A DNA stretch of 64,000 nt from an uncultured Polaribacter sp. (GTDB lineage Bacteria; Bacteroidota; Bacteroidia; Flavobacteriales; Flavobacteriaceae), in contig CANMHT010000001.1 of the NCBI GenBank assembly GCA_947497755.1, forward strand, positions 620,001 to 684,000, in the 5' to 3' direction. This document shows positions 41,351-51,546 of this stretch, in pieces. Made by a program: the position numbers and the translations under genes. Below the pieces are notes generated by a model. That model did no database searches, had not been told where the DNA came from, and saw only the letters and a program-made list of their open reading frames with translations. The stretch's first letter is position 1. Each line of letters begins with the position of its first letter.

Positions 41351-41995
41351 TTAATGCATGTTTTCTCTATTTCCTTTTTTATATTCTGTGTAAATTGAAA
41401 CTAGTTGTACAGAGTTTTTGGCATTCATCTTTTTTGTTAAGTTTTTTATGTGAGTTTCTACTGTTCTATTACTAATAAAAAGTTTTTCTGCAATTTCTTT
41501 TTGTGTCATTCCAGTGACTAATAAATTGATAATCTCTTTCTCGCGATTGGAAATATCTAACCATTTACCAATTTCTAGCATTTGTTGAATGTTTTTGTCG
41601 ATATATTTTTCGCCCTTCATTACCGTTTGAAGAGATTCTAGTGTTTCTTCGATTCCCAATTGTTTGTCTAAATATCCATCCACATTAATTTCTTCAAAAA
41701 GTGTGGTGTAATAATCAACTTTAGCTTGTTGTGTTAGTATAATTATTTTGATGTTAGGGTATAGTTCTTTTATTTTTTTTGCAATAGTAAAACCAGTATA
41801 TTCTTTGGACTCAAAGTTTAAATCTAATAAACAAACCGAAACGTCTTTTTCTTTTAAAACTTTTAGTGCAGAGTTATAGTTATGTGTAATGTTCACTTCT
41901 TCTATTTTCTCTGGATATTGTTTTAATAATAAAGCCAAACCTTGAGAAAAGATGACAGAATCATCAATAATTAAAATAGATATTTTTGACATCAT
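41351..41995 (-). CDS. NarL/LuxR family response regulator
   Basis: 214 residues. Receiver: ISILIIDDSVIFSQGL, phospho-acceptor Asp58 in VCLLDLNFESKEYTG, TQQAKVDY, and Lys in VDGYLDKQLG. C-terminal LuxR-type helix-turn-helix (about 148-205): LDISNREKEIINLLVTG, QKEIAEKLFISNRTVETHI. It overlaps the kinase gene by four bases (ATGA) and is its cognate regulator. It is the only NarL-type regulator in the window; the other regulators with DNA-binding outputs are LytTR. Confidence 0.93.
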   Translation of the reverse strand: MMSKISILIIDDSVIFSQGLALLLKQYPEKIEEVNITHNYNSALKVLKEKDVSVCLLDLNFESKEYTGFTIAKKIKELYPNIKIIILTQQAKVDYYTTLFEEINVDGYLDKQLGIEETLESLQTVMKGEKYIDKNIQQMLEIGKWLDISNREKEIINLLVTGMTQKEIAEKLFISNRTVETHIKNLTKKMNAKNSVQLVSIYTEYKKGNRENMH

Positions 41996-43986
41996 ACTTT
42001 TGAGTTTAATGGAAAATGAATATGTGCTTCTGTTCCCGATGCTATTTTTTTTATTTCAAAACTTCCTTCGATGAGCTCACAACGTTGTTGAATGTTTAAA
42101 AGCCCTATTCCTGAAGTATTCTTCTCAGAAATTCCAATGCCATTATCAGTAAAAGTAAAATGAATATTGTTGGTGTCATTCCAATTTTTGATAACGAGTT
42201 TAGATGCATGAGAATGCTTTTCAACATTATTTAAAATTTCTAATACTATTCCGTAAAAATTGTTTTTAGTAGAAATTTCAATGTCATTTAACTCTTCTGG
42301 AAGTTGATTTTCTAGTTCGACAAAAATGTTACTATACAACTGAAACTCAGACAAACGAGCCTTGATAATATTGGTGAATTTTTGTGTTGTTATTTGTTTT
42401 TCTAAAGGAGATAATCGATGAGAAACCGTTCTTATTTGACCATTAATATTTTTGATTTCGTTGGTAACTTCATCAATTAATTCATTAGGGTTCTGAGCTT
42501 TTTTTAAGGCTAAAATTTTAAGTCTTAGTCCATCAAAATTGGTAGTGATAATGTCATGTAAATCTCTTGCAATTCTTTTTTTTATCGTTTCCTGACTTTC
42601 ATAAATAGCCTCTAGTTTTTCAATTTTAAGTTGTTGTTGAGTTACCTTTTGTTTTTGAGAGAAAAAATAAAAGAGAATGAAGATTAATAAAACGATAGAT
42701 AGTAATGCAATAAGGAAAAGGTTTTTACGGTCAATGGCTTTATTTTTTTCGGCTAATAATAGTTGGTTGTTTTTATTGGAGAGTTTTAATTTTAAAATTT
42801 CATTTTCCTTTTTTTCTTGATCAAACTTTGCTTGAATATTTTGTACAATTTCTGTTTGCTTGATGTTGTATATTTTCTCATATAAACGAGAATATTTTAA
42901 TTGATATGCCAAGGCCTTTTTATAATTGCTCGTTTTTTCTAAGTATTGTACCTTATTTTGATAATAATCTAGTTCAGCTAACTGATCAGAATTTGCATTT
43001 AAAAGAGATGGAATCTTTGTAAGATATTTTTGTGCTTTTTCAAGGCTGTGTTGTTTTAAATACAAACTAGATAATCCGTTGTAATTGTATAAAAGAGCAG
43101 TAGTATCTTTTAAAAAAGTATTAGTGCTAACTGCTAATTCTAGATGTTTTTTTGCTAAATCTAACTTGTTATTTTGTTTGTAGAATAATCCAAGATTACC
43201 AACAGTTTTGGCATATAATTTACTTTTTGGTTTTAAATAAACTAATGCACTTTTAAAATTTTTAATAGCAGAATCTTGCTGCTGAAGGTCATCGTATACA
43301 TTTCCAATGTTGATATAAGTTCTAGAAATTCCTTTTTTATTTTGTAGTTTTTTTTCTAATGTAAGCGACTGATAATGTTGATTTAGAGCTTGTTTGTAGT
43401 TTTTTAATCTGTAATGTACATTGCCCATTGTAGTAGATACAGCAGCCATTTTTTTTGTGTTTTCTAATTTTTCAAATCCTTTATAGGCAATAATTAAATG
43501 TTCAATGGCTTTATTGTAGAGTTGTCTATTTTTATAAATGATTCCAGCCGTTAAAAAAGTATTATAAGAGCTATAATCGTACTTGTGAGATTTGTACAAT
43601 TGAATACTTCTATTTAAATAAGTTAAAACACTGTCCTGTTGATTTAATTTTCGCTTAATTAAAAAAAGATTGTAATAAACATCTGCGGCATTTTTAGAGA
43701 GGCTATCTAATCGTAAACTTTTATGATAAGCACTTTCTGATGATACATATTCTTTTTTTCGATAATAGATGATCCCAATTTTTTTATAAGCTAAAGCAGA
43801 TTCATCTAAAAGTTTAGCATCTAAAGCAATAACAAGTGCGTTTTTGTATAACTGCAATGCTTCATGATAACTCTTTTTTTTAGATAAACTATCGCCTTTT
43901 TTAAAATAAGATTCAAAAGAAGATACACTGTTTTGTGAATACACTAATGAAGTACAAAATAAAGCAATGAAACAAATGAATCGCAT
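41992..43986 (-). CDS. TPR-containing NarL-type (HisKA_3) sensor histidine kinase
   Basis: 664 residues. Signal peptide (MRFICFIALFCTSLVYS), then about ten tetratricopeptide repeats (to about 370; GIIYYRKKEYVSSESAYHKSL, GNVHYRLKNYKQALNQH, GNVYDDLQQQDSAIKNF). A coiled stretch and one membrane helix (about 423-442) follow. The HisKA_3 core has KKRIARDLHDIITTN with phospho-acceptor His477, and the HATPase_c part has EILNNVEKHSHASK and TDNGIGISEKNTSGIGLLNIQQR. It is the usual flavobacterial TPR kinase. The signal is unknown. Partner: the overlapping NarL-type regulator. Confidence 0.92.
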   Translation of the reverse strand: MRFICFIALFCTSLVYSQNSVSSFESYFKKGDSLSKKKSYHEALQLYKNALVIALDAKLLDESALAYKKIGIIYYRKKEYVSSESAYHKSLRLDSLSKNAADVYYNLFLIKRKLNQQDSVLTYLNRSIQLYKSHKYDYSSYNTFLTAGIIYKNRQLYNKAIEHLIIAYKGFEKLENTKKMAAVSTTMGNVHYRLKNYKQALNQHYQSLTLEKKLQNKKGISRTYINIGNVYDDLQQQDSAIKNFKSALVYLKPKSKLYAKTVGNLGLFYKQNNKLDLAKKHLELAVSTNTFLKDTTALLYNYNGLSSLYLKQHSLEKAQKYLTKIPSLLNANSDQLAELDYYQNKVQYLEKTSNYKKALAYQLKYSRLYEKIYNIKQTEIVQNIQAKFDQEKKENEILKLKLSNKNNQLLLAEKNKAIDRKNLFLIALLSIVLLIFILFYFFSQKQKVTQQQLKIEKLEAIYESQETIKKRIARDLHDIITTNFDGLRLKILALKKAQNPNELIDEVTNEIKNINGQIRTVSHRLSPLEKQITTQKFTNIIKARLSEFQLYSNIFVELENQLPEELNDIEISTKNNFYGIVLEILNNVEKHSHASKLVIKNWNDTNNIHFTFTDNGIGISEKNTSGIGLLNIQQRCELIEGSFEIKKIASGTEAHIHFPLNSKV

Positions 43987-44160
43987 TGGGTCTTAAATTA
44001 TAAGAATCTAAAGTAATTAAAAAAAAGCATCAAAGTACTTCTTAAAAAAAATATACGGGAATTTCCTGATTGTTAAGTACTAAGATGAAAAGTAGTTTTA
44101 TAAAATCAAAAGACGTTAAGAAATAGAAATACCAATATAACAACTAATTAAAACCCATAA

Positions 44161-45681
44161 ATGATGAAATTAAGATTTCTAATAGTGTTATTTTTTATAG
44201 GAGGAATTGTAGTAACACCTCAAATAGAAGCTCAAAGTTTAAAAGATTTATTCAGAAAAAAGAAGAATAAAAGAAAAAGAAATAAGCGTACAAAAAAGAT
44301 TAAATCGATACCTCAAGAAAAGAAAGCTGTTTTTGGAAGAACAAAGGTAGAGTTTAACCATCCGCAATTAATAGATTTTGAGATTCCAACTTACAAAGGG
44401 AAAAGAATTGTATATAATAAGGCGGGATATAATGCACGAAACATTCTAGAAGAATTAAGGTTAAATAAAGATAAAATAAATGCACTTGCACATTTGGTTG
44501 ATTATGGAATGAATACAAATAATTATAGAATGGCTTTAAAAAAATTGCTTAGACCAGAAGCTTATGACAGCTATTTTAGAAACCTTAAATTTAAAAATAG
44601 CCCAAGAAAAGGTTATGCCAAAATTTGGGGAGGAGAAAAAGCTAATGAATTTGCAAAGCGTAGAGTTGTAGAAGCATTTGAGAATTCTGGAATTAAAGAA
44701 GCTGTTTTAAAAGCCATAAGTCAATTTCCAGAACAAAAATATAGTGTAAAATCAATTGGACTTCCAAAATATGATTTTAAAAATGAAAAATATGATTTAT
44801 ATATTGATAACAGGTTTACTTACCCGTTAAGTTTATCGCCAGAAAAAGCAGAATCTTTTTTAGAAGAAGTTCAAAAAAAACCGCTTTATTTGTTAACTAT
44901 ATCAAGTTTAAATGAACCAAAAAGATGGGAAATTTATAGAGATCCAGAGTTAAAGATATTGTTTAAAACAATAGACAAATCTAGTTTGTATGAAGGAATA
45001 AAAACAAGAAGAGGTTTTGTAAGAGTTCCATATATAGAAGCAAAATTTGATAAGGTAGAATTAGATAAAATACTCACTAATTTTATGCAACAATGTGAAA
45101 AGATGAATGGATTTGGGGCTTATAATTGTGAGTGTTTAAAACCAAGATATATAGCCTATATAACAAGTAAAATAAAAAGTCCTAATCAGTTAATTCATAA
45201 TGCTGTTAGAGGAGTTGGGTTTTTAAAAAATGCATGTGAAAACCAAACAAGAATAATGTTTGTTCCTGGAATGACTAGAGGGATTTTTTCAGATGCTCCT
45301 TACAAAACATCTGGGCAAAGTTTTCCTAAAAAAAGACCGGGTAGTGTCATTAAAAACTCATGTGATGTATTAAGTGATTTACAACAAGGTAAAGGAACAT
45401 TACTTTTTAGAGAAGGAGTGTTAAATAATATTAATGATTTTTGGAAGGCTGTTTCAGCTAATAATACCTGTAGAAACAAAGAAAAAATTTATAAGAATGC
45501 TTTAGAAATTGCCTTGAGAAAATATGAGGCTTATGTAAATGATGGTGGTGGAAAAACTCAAGAAGAGTTCTCTAAATGTTATGCAACAAAATTTACAGAG
45601 ATGGCAATGGGTTACAGGTATTTTTTGTCTAAAAAAGTCATTGATAGAACATCAAGTGTAGCTCTTTTTAAATGTAAATAA
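44161..45681 (+). CDS. Secreted protein of unknown function
   Basis: 506 residues with a signal peptide (RFLIVLFFIGGIVVTPQIEA). Directly after it comes a very basic stretch (about 29-47, DLFRKKKNKRKRNKRTKK), then a mixed alpha/beta region without recognised motifs. The C-terminal half has several Cys (CEKMNGFGAYNCECLKP, NACENQ, NSCDVL, NNTCRN, SKCYAT and the final KCK), enough for disulfides in the periplasm or outside. ATG codons at 44161 and 44164 are both possible starts. It is followed after four bases by another unknown secreted protein. I recognise no family for it. Confidence 0.75.
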   Translation: MMKLRFLIVLFFIGGIVVTPQIEAQSLKDLFRKKKNKRKRNKRTKKIKSIPQEKKAVFGRTKVEFNHPQLIDFEIPTYKGKRIVYNKAGYNARNILEELRLNKDKINALAHLVDYGMNTNNYRMALKKLLRPEAYDSYFRNLKFKNSPRKGYAKIWGGEKANEFAKRRVVEAFENSGIKEAVLKAISQFPEQKYSVKSIGLPKYDFKNEKYDLYIDNRFTYPLSLSPEKAESFLEEVQKKPLYLLTISSLNEPKRWEIYRDPELKILFKTIDKSSLYEGIKTRRGFVRVPYIEAKFDKVELDKILTNFMQQCEKMNGFGAYNCECLKPRYIAYITSKIKSPNQLIHNAVRGVGFLKNACENQTRIMFVPGMTRGIFSDAPYKTSGQSFPKKRPGSVIKNSCDVLSDLQQGKGTLLFREGVLNNINDFWKAVSANNTCRNKEKIYKNALEIALRKYEAYVNDGGGKTQEEFSKCYATKFTEMAMGYRYFLSKKVIDRTSSVALFKCK

Positions 45682-45685
45682 TAAG

Positions 45686-47335
45686 ATGAAGTCATTAGGA
45701 TTAAGTATAGGGTTATTTTTATTTTCAAGTTTGTTATTTGCTCAACAATCTGAAGATGATTGGATATCAGGAATTTATTCAGTAAAGATCAGAGGGAAAT
45801 TAAAAGAACTCTATATCTATAAAAACAATGAACAGATTACAGGGAAGTTTGTGAGTTATAAAGGAAGGAGTCGAGATAAGGTTTTAGATGAATATTATTT
45901 TGAAACTAATAATAATCTCACTGGTTATCATGGTATGTTAAAGAAAGGTCTATATGATGGCGTTAAACCAATAGTGTATAAAAAAAATGGCAAAAAGATT
46001 TTACACTTAAAAACATTTAAAGGAAATAGGAGAGGTGAAATTCAAATTGTTTTAACAGTAAAAAAGAAAAATAAGTCTATAGTAAGCTGCTATGGTAGCG
46101 GAGGAAAAGGACCACTTGGTATTATATGGAAAGATTATAAAATGAAAAGGGACTATAGTTCACAAGTATTTAAATCATTCGTTATGAACCATTACAGTTC
46201 AAGAGTACTGAGTAAATCAAATAATAATATATTCAAACTATACGATTCAAGTCTAGGAAAGAAAAGTTATCAAAGACAATTTGATTCCGATAATTTTAAA
46301 TTAAAAACCTCTTTTTTAAAGGTAGAAGATCTCACCAAAAAGGAAGAGATAAATGCTTATTTTGTAACTAGGTTCCGTTATGATCTAAATCAACAAAGAT
46401 TGCGTACAATTGATACGTATTTAAGCAAATTAAAAGAAAATGTAAAAAGAGATTTACCTCAATTAAAAAAGATTCATGTAGCAACTAAAAAAGGTGGAAA
46501 TACGGTTATTGTAATAGATTTAACATCCAAAGGAAGAGCTATCTTGACTTCGTATGCTAAAAAGAAAGATGAGCAAGTGATAGAAGCAATAAATAATCGA
46601 ATAATAGCGAAAAGAAAAAGAAAAGAAAGAGCTGCTGCAAATGAATTGATGAAAGCAGCAAATCAAAGGACTAAATTAGTTCAAGGAATCAACCAGGCAA
46701 ACCAAAAATCAACTTTACCTAGTAATTTAAAAATTTCTTCTGAGTCGTGGTTAAATACATTAATTGGTTCGATAAAAAATAACCGAGAATTAAATGATGT
46801 TAAAAAGTTTATTGGAGGTATGGAGTTGTTTACAGGAGTAAAGACCGGACTATTTAAAAAACAAACAGAACATCAGTTTTTAAAAGGTTTAGAGAGAAGC
46901 ATACCTGGTCTTAACGATTTAGTAAATTTATACAATCAAAATGAATATCAAGTAAAAAATAATAGGCAGTTGGCAAGTATGATAAGAGGGTATGTATATG
47001 CATTGCAAAGTAATTGTTATTTAAGTAATGATGCAATAACGATCAAGTACACAAAAACAACTACAGTAACTCAAGATAAATATTTTGGACTGTTATATGC
47101 AGGTACAAGCTCAAATAATTATACAAAAGTTAAAAGAGTAAAAGTGCCAAAAAGGTTTTATAATGCTTATGTGGCTATTGAGAATAAAGAATATAGATAC
47201 AAATCATCTAGTGGATATGGTTATTTTGTAAATATTATGAAAGAATTTATCAGAGAAAAAGGATGTAACAGTAAAAAAGTGATGCAATTAGATGTTCAAC
47301 TGTTAAAAGTATATGATAAGCGATTAAAGCTATAG
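45686..47335 (+). CDS. Secreted protein of unknown function, partner of the preceding gene
   Basis: 549 residues with a signal peptide (MKSLGLSIGLFLFSSLLFA). The N-terminal part (about 25-150) looks like a beta-rich domain (GIYSVKIRGKLKELYIYKN, GKFVSYKGRSRD), similar in style to small lipocalin-like or DUF domains but not assigned. The middle (about 240-330) is Lys/Arg-rich and helical (NNRIIAKRKRKERAAANELM). The C-terminal part is mixed. It starts four bases after the previous stop and ends at a terminator, so the two form a two-gene operon lying between two two-component systems. Confidence 0.75.
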   Translation: MKSLGLSIGLFLFSSLLFAQQSEDDWISGIYSVKIRGKLKELYIYKNNEQITGKFVSYKGRSRDKVLDEYYFETNNNLTGYHGMLKKGLYDGVKPIVYKKNGKKILHLKTFKGNRRGEIQIVLTVKKKNKSIVSCYGSGGKGPLGIIWKDYKMKRDYSSQVFKSFVMNHYSSRVLSKSNNNIFKLYDSSLGKKSYQRQFDSDNFKLKTSFLKVEDLTKKEEINAYFVTRFRYDLNQQRLRTIDTYLSKLKENVKRDLPQLKKIHVATKKGGNTVIVIDLTSKGRAILTSYAKKKDEQVIEAINNRIIAKRKRKERAAANELMKAANQRTKLVQGINQANQKSTLPSNLKISSESWLNTLIGSIKNNRELNDVKKFIGGMELFTGVKTGLFKKQTEHQFLKGLERSIPGLNDLVNLYNQNEYQVKNNRQLASMIRGYVYALQSNCYLSNDAITIKYTKTTTVTQDKYFGLLYAGTSSNNYTKVKRVKVPKRFYNAYVAIENKEYRYKSSSGYGYFVNIMKEFIREKGCNSKKVMQLDVQLLKVYDKRLKL

Positions 47336-47376
47336 CTGATAGATATTAATAAAATAATTGTAAAAGTAGTCATTAT

Positions 47377-47408
47377 AAAAAGCCGAGAGAAAGACTCGGC
47401 TTTTTATA
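47377..47408. terminator. Bidirectional terminator after the unknown two-gene operon
   Basis: AGCCGAG (47381-47387) and CTCGGCT (47395-47401) with a seven-base loop, A run before and T run after. It lies between convergent genes. Confidence 0.88.
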
Positions 47409-47436
47409 ATAATTAATTAAACAAGAAAGTGAAAAA

Positions 47437-48141
47437 CTACTTTAAAAATAGTTTTTTCTGTAATGCATCTTGCTTTCTTCTAGAAACAGTTAAGTTGGTA
47501 CCATCAGACATTGTACAATAATAACTGCCTACTTTTTGTAGAGACTTAAGTTGTTTTAAGTTGATAATATATTTTTTATGAATTCTAAAAAATTGTTTAG
47601 AGTTTAAAATTCCTTCAAACCAACCAATGGTTTTAAAAGTAAAGAGTTTTTGTTCAGAATCTAAGTAAATAGTGGTGCTATTATTACTTCCTTCAAAATA
47701 AATAATATCTGAGGTGAAAATTACTTTAGATTCATGTCCAACATTTACTGCCAATGTGTCTTGAATAATAGTGCTATTATTGGTTGTTTGTTTTACAACT
47801 CGTTGTACAGAAGCTACCAACTCTTTAATATCTAGGGGTTTTAATAGATAGTTAATTGGTGTATATTTAAAGGCGTTCAAAGCAAATTTTTCATAGGCAG
47901 ACATAAAGATTATATTTGCATTAACAGGTTTAATGGTTTCTAACAAATTAAAACCTGTTTCTTCATTCAACACAATATCTAAAAAAATTAAGTTGGGTTT
48001 TGTTTTTTTTATCAATTTAATACCTTCTAGAAAGTTATCAGAGCTACCTATAACTTCTACTTCAGGGCAAAATTCTTTAAGCAAAAACATTAGAAGGTCT
48101 AAGTTTTTGCGATCATCATCAATGAGAACTGTTCTTAACAT
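47437..48141 (-). CDS. LytTR family response regulator
   Basis: 234 residues. Receiver: TVLIDDDRKNLDLL, phospho-acceptor Asp55 in LIFLDIVLNEETG, MSAYEKFALNAF, and Lys in YLLKPLDIKEL. A short linker with Asn/Thr repeats leads to the LytTR domain (about 135-234): VIFTSDIIYFEGSNNSTTIY, GWFEGILNSKQFFRIHKKYIINL, NLTVSRRKQDALQKKLF. It is encoded ten bases after the large propeller kinase, its likely partner. Confidence 0.93.
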   Translation of the reverse strand: MLRTVLIDDDRKNLDLLMFLLKEFCPEVEVIGSSDNFLEGIKLIKKTKPNLIFLDIVLNEETGFNLLETIKPVNANIIFMSAYEKFALNAFKYTPINYLLKPLDIKELVASVQRVVKQTTNNSTIIQDTLAVNVGHESKVIFTSDIIYFEGSNNSTTIYLDSEQKLFTFKTIGWFEGILNSKQFFRIHKKYIINLKQLKSLQKVGSYYCTMSDGTNLTVSRRKQDALQKKLFLK

Positions 48142-48151
48142 ATTTTTTTTT

Positions 48152-51100
48152 TTAAAGGGGGAACTTTAAAATTACTTTTGTAGCATAAGGGGTGTCATTA
48201 TCAATATCATTTTTAATTGTTTCAATTGATATGTCATTTCTATTCATTTCGTTTATTAATAGTATTCGATGATCAATGAGGGACAGGGCATGGGCATGTT
48301 TTTTAGTATTGTTTTTTTGATTTTTCTGATTACGTATACCTACACCATTGTCTTCAATACCAATAATGAGGTTATTTGTAATTTGAAAAGTTAATGTAAG
48401 TTTCTTATTACCATTCTTTTTTGGACCTAATCCATGAATAATGGCATTTTCAATAATGGGTTGTATTAACATACAAGGGATTTCTACGGTGTCTATTTTA
48501 TTTTTTGGGTCATGTACTAAAATGTTATATTCAAAATCGTGATTAAAACGAATTTGTTGGAGCTTTATATAAGCTTCTAGATAATTTATTTCTTCTCGTA
48601 AAACGATATCATTTTTTAACGACATGTTCATTACAGTTCTTAAAATTTTAGAAAAAGAACTGATATAATCATTTACTTCAGTTATTGGACGCAACATCAT
48701 ATCACTTTGTAAACCATTAATAGCATTAAAAATAAAATGTGGATTCATTTGCGTTTTTAGCGCATTTACTTTTAAATCGTTGATAGTGTTTAATAATGCA
48801 AATTGTTTCTTTCTATGAACAGATTGTCTATAAAAATAAATTACAATAGAAAATATGCTAAAGAATAGTGCTGATATAATAAAAGGTGTTGTTTTGTAAA
48901 AAATTTGAGAAACATAAATGGGAATTTTAATTTGATTTTGAGAGATATATCCACTATCATTTTTTCCTTTAATATATAATGTATAATTACCTGGAGGAAT
49001 ACCATACTGCCTTAAGGTAGAATTTTGATTAAGGTCTATCCAAGTATTTGTAAGACCATCAATTTTATATTGAAAATCATTATTGTTAGGATTAAATGTA
49101 TTGGTTAAATAGTATTGTAATTCAAAATAATTATTAGCAAAAGAAAGATGAATACTTTTTAGAGGTTTATTTGCTATAAAATAATCAACATTTCTTTCAA
49201 TATTCTGATCGTATTTTTTAATATTTATTGGATGTATTCTAGTGGGGTGTTTTGATAAAGGAATTTTGTTACTATTAATTTTGTATACACCATTAACAGA
49301 ACCAAAGTAAAAAATAGAATCATTGAGTTTTAACTTAGAATTATAGTTAAACTCTACACCTTTCATATGCGTAGAAATTGTAAGATTCTTTTTTAAAAAT
49401 TTAAGGTCAATCAGGTTAATTCCATTATATGAACTAACCAATAAGTAATTGTCATTACCTAAAATAGTACAGGTGTTATTATGAGACAATCCATCTTTTT
49501 CTTGATACGTGTAAACCTGTCCAGATGAAGTAATATAACTTAAACCGGCATTTCCTGTTACCCAAATATTTTGAGAAGCATCCTGATATACATCTAACAC
49601 ACTAGTATGAGGAAAGTGGTATTCTTTACTTTGATTTGTGTAATGCTTTACAGATTTAGTGGTAGTCTGATAAAGATATAACCCTTTTTTTGTACAAAAC
49701 GCTACCCAATTTTTAGGCAAACGAATTATATTATTAATAGAAACATTCTCTAATGAATATTCTTTGTTTAATTGGTTGTGATTGCTGTTTTTTTTGGTCT
49801 TAATGTCAAAAACAGTTAACCCATTTACACTTCCAATCCAAAAACTAGCACTGTCTTTTTGTGCAATCGCATTAGAATATGGGGAAATTCTAAAAGATTT
49901 TTTTTTGCCAGAAGAATGATTGATACGATATAATTGATCTTGTACTCCCCATAAAATAGAATCATTCTGCCATAGCATAGAAAAAAAACGATTCTTAATA
50001 CTATCCTTGTTTTTTTCATAATACAAAGAGAAATAATTCTTGTTTTTTTCTTGTTGAAATACTCCTGAATAAGTACTAACAAAAATATCACCAGAACTAT
50101 TTTTTGTAATCTCTCTAGCACTTAATTGGAACTTTAGATTTTTTAAATAATGTTTGTAAAATTGTGGTGTTGTTTTAATTTTTTTAATTTGATGAAAGTA
50201 TCCTAAAAGAATTTCTTTGTTAGAATTAATTGTCATAAATCTAGGGATTCGATTTAATGAAGTAATCGTATCTGTTTTTAGTTTAATTACATTATTTTCA
50301 ACATAAAATTCTTTTTGAATTAAAGACTTTTTATTTCTGTTTATGAGGTAGATAATATTATTTTTATAACTCAATCTTTTCCTAAAAGCAGGGATTTTTT
50401 TTGCTCTATTTATATTCCATTTTGGAGCAGAAATCAAAAAAAGATCGTCCTTTTTTAAGTACTTATAAGAAATCTTTTCCTGACCATCATAAATGACTCC
50501 AATATGCTGAATTTTGTCTTTTACTTTTTTTGATAAATTAATATCGATTAAAATATTTTCATAGTGTTTTTTAGTATAAGTATTGATTAAACGGTCATTT
50601 TCTAAACGATAAATAGCGTTTTTGCCAAAAGCCATTAGATGTCCTTTTGGACTTCTTTTTAGATTGAATAATTGTTGTTCATTTTGTTTAGGAAGTGAAA
50701 TTATTTTAGCAATACTATTATTCTCTATTTTATATAATCTGTTGTTTGAATAACTTACCCAAACAGCCTTAGAGTTAGTTTCTTCTGAAAAAGAAAGGAT
50801 GTTGATATAATCTTTTTTGCTATTTATAGGAATAAACTTATACGAGAAATCTTGATAATTGATTTTGTATAGCCCTATACTACTTCCTACCCAAATAGTA
50901 TGATTTTTATCTTGAAAAATTAATTTATCATTACGAGTAGGTAGAAAAAAGTTTTTTAAAGGAATAAACTTTTTAGAAACACCATAATGTACATAAACAC
51001 CATCTTTTGTAGCATACCATAAGTGACCTTTATGATCAATCAATAATGGACTAAAAAGATAAGTTTGATCTTTTTCCTTTATAGAAAAAGAAAAGGTGTC

Positions 51101-51169
51101 TACCTTTTTTTGAGCTTGTGTTAAAGTAGTAAACATAAAAAACAACAAGATTAAGGTTCTAAAGACCAT
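48152..51169 (-). CDS. Two-component regulator propeller / Y_Y_Y sensor kinase (LytS type)
   Basis: 1005 residues. Signal peptide (MVFRTLILLFFMFTTLTQA), then a long periplasmic region of propeller repeats (about 25-620; blades such as LLIDHKGHLWYATKDGVYVHY, NHTIWVGSSIGLYKI, QNIWVTGNAGLSYI). A Y_Y_Y domain follows (about 690-755; FQYKIDGLTNTWIDLNQ, PPGNYTLYIKGKNDSG), then one membrane helix (about 765-785). The His_kinase core has LKTQMNPHFIFNAING with phospho-acceptor His811 and IENAIIHGLGPK. Members of this class with polysaccharide targets often sense oligosaccharides, but this one has a LytTR partner instead of an AraC-type domain, so the ligand is open. Confidence 0.92.
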   Translation of the reverse strand: MVFRTLILLFFMFTTLTQAQKKVDTFSFSIKEKDQTYLFSPLLIDHKGHLWYATKDGVYVHYGVSKKFIPLKNFFLPTRNDKLIFQDKNHTIWVGSSIGLYKINYQDFSYKFIPINSKKDYINILSFSEETNSKAVWVSYSNNRLYKIENNSIAKIISLPKQNEQQLFNLKRSPKGHLMAFGKNAIYRLENDRLINTYTKKHYENILIDINLSKKVKDKIQHIGVIYDGQEKISYKYLKKDDLFLISAPKWNINRAKKIPAFRKRLSYKNNIIYLINRNKKSLIQKEFYVENNVIKLKTDTITSLNRIPRFMTINSNKEILLGYFHQIKKIKTTPQFYKHYLKNLKFQLSAREITKNSSGDIFVSTYSGVFQQEKNKNYFSLYYEKNKDSIKNRFFSMLWQNDSILWGVQDQLYRINHSSGKKKSFRISPYSNAIAQKDSASFWIGSVNGLTVFDIKTKKNSNHNQLNKEYSLENVSINNIIRLPKNWVAFCTKKGLYLYQTTTKSVKHYTNQSKEYHFPHTSVLDVYQDASQNIWVTGNAGLSYITSSGQVYTYQEKDGLSHNNTCTILGNDNYLLVSSYNGINLIDLKFLKKNLTISTHMKGVEFNYNSKLKLNDSIFYFGSVNGVYKINSNKIPLSKHPTRIHPINIKKYDQNIERNVDYFIANKPLKSIHLSFANNYFELQYYLTNTFNPNNNDFQYKIDGLTNTWIDLNQNSTLRQYGIPPGNYTLYIKGKNDSGYISQNQIKIPIYVSQIFYKTTPFIISALFFSIFSIVIYFYRQSVHRKKQFALLNTINDLKVNALKTQMNPHFIFNAINGLQSDMMLRPITEVNDYISSFSKILRTVMNMSLKNDIVLREEINYLEAYIKLQQIRFNHDFEYNILVHDPKNKIDTVEIPCMLIQPIIENAIIHGLGPKKNGNKKLTLTFQITNNLIIGIEDNGVGIRNQKNQKNNTKKHAHALSLIDHRILLINEMNRNDISIETIKNDIDNDTPYATKVILKFPL

Positions 51170-51546
51170 AGTATATTGGGGGCATTTGTTTTTTATTTTA
51201 TTCGAATAAATCCATCAGAAATATTGAAATAAAATGAACTTGATTTCGTCTAATATAGTTCTTTTTTTTTTTGAGAACTATTTAGATTATTCATTTTAGT
51301 ACAAGTTAAAAGAGGTTTTAAACCGCTTAATTTTCTATACCTCCGCTTATCCTTAAAATCAACCGCTTTCTAAAAAAAAAAAAGTTTTCAGGTGATCTAT
51401 TCCAAAATTTGCAATAAAGATTGGCTAAGAATATCTTGTTAGGAAAGGGTAGCTGAAAAAGAAAATTACAGCTTCACTTGCTCTTTTTTAACCATTTAAA
51501 TCTTGCCAATCTATCTAAGGGAGATTAATAATTAAATAAGACAAAT
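51170..51546. other. 377-base intergenic region before the giant T9SS gene
   Basis: AT-rich divergent region holding the promoters of the propeller kinase (-) and the giant secreted protein (+). It contains an inverted repeat TAGTTCT/AGAACTA around a T run (51256-51280), a poly-A stretch near 51373-51385, and no ORF of note. I could not place a perfect -33/-7 pair or a copy of the 21-base-spaced repeat here. Confidence 0.5.

Noticed and set aside
51490..51501. AACCATTTAAAT before the giant gene as another LytTR half-site
   Set aside because: It lacks the C at position 11, has no partner 21 bases away on either side, and no -7 element 43 bases on.
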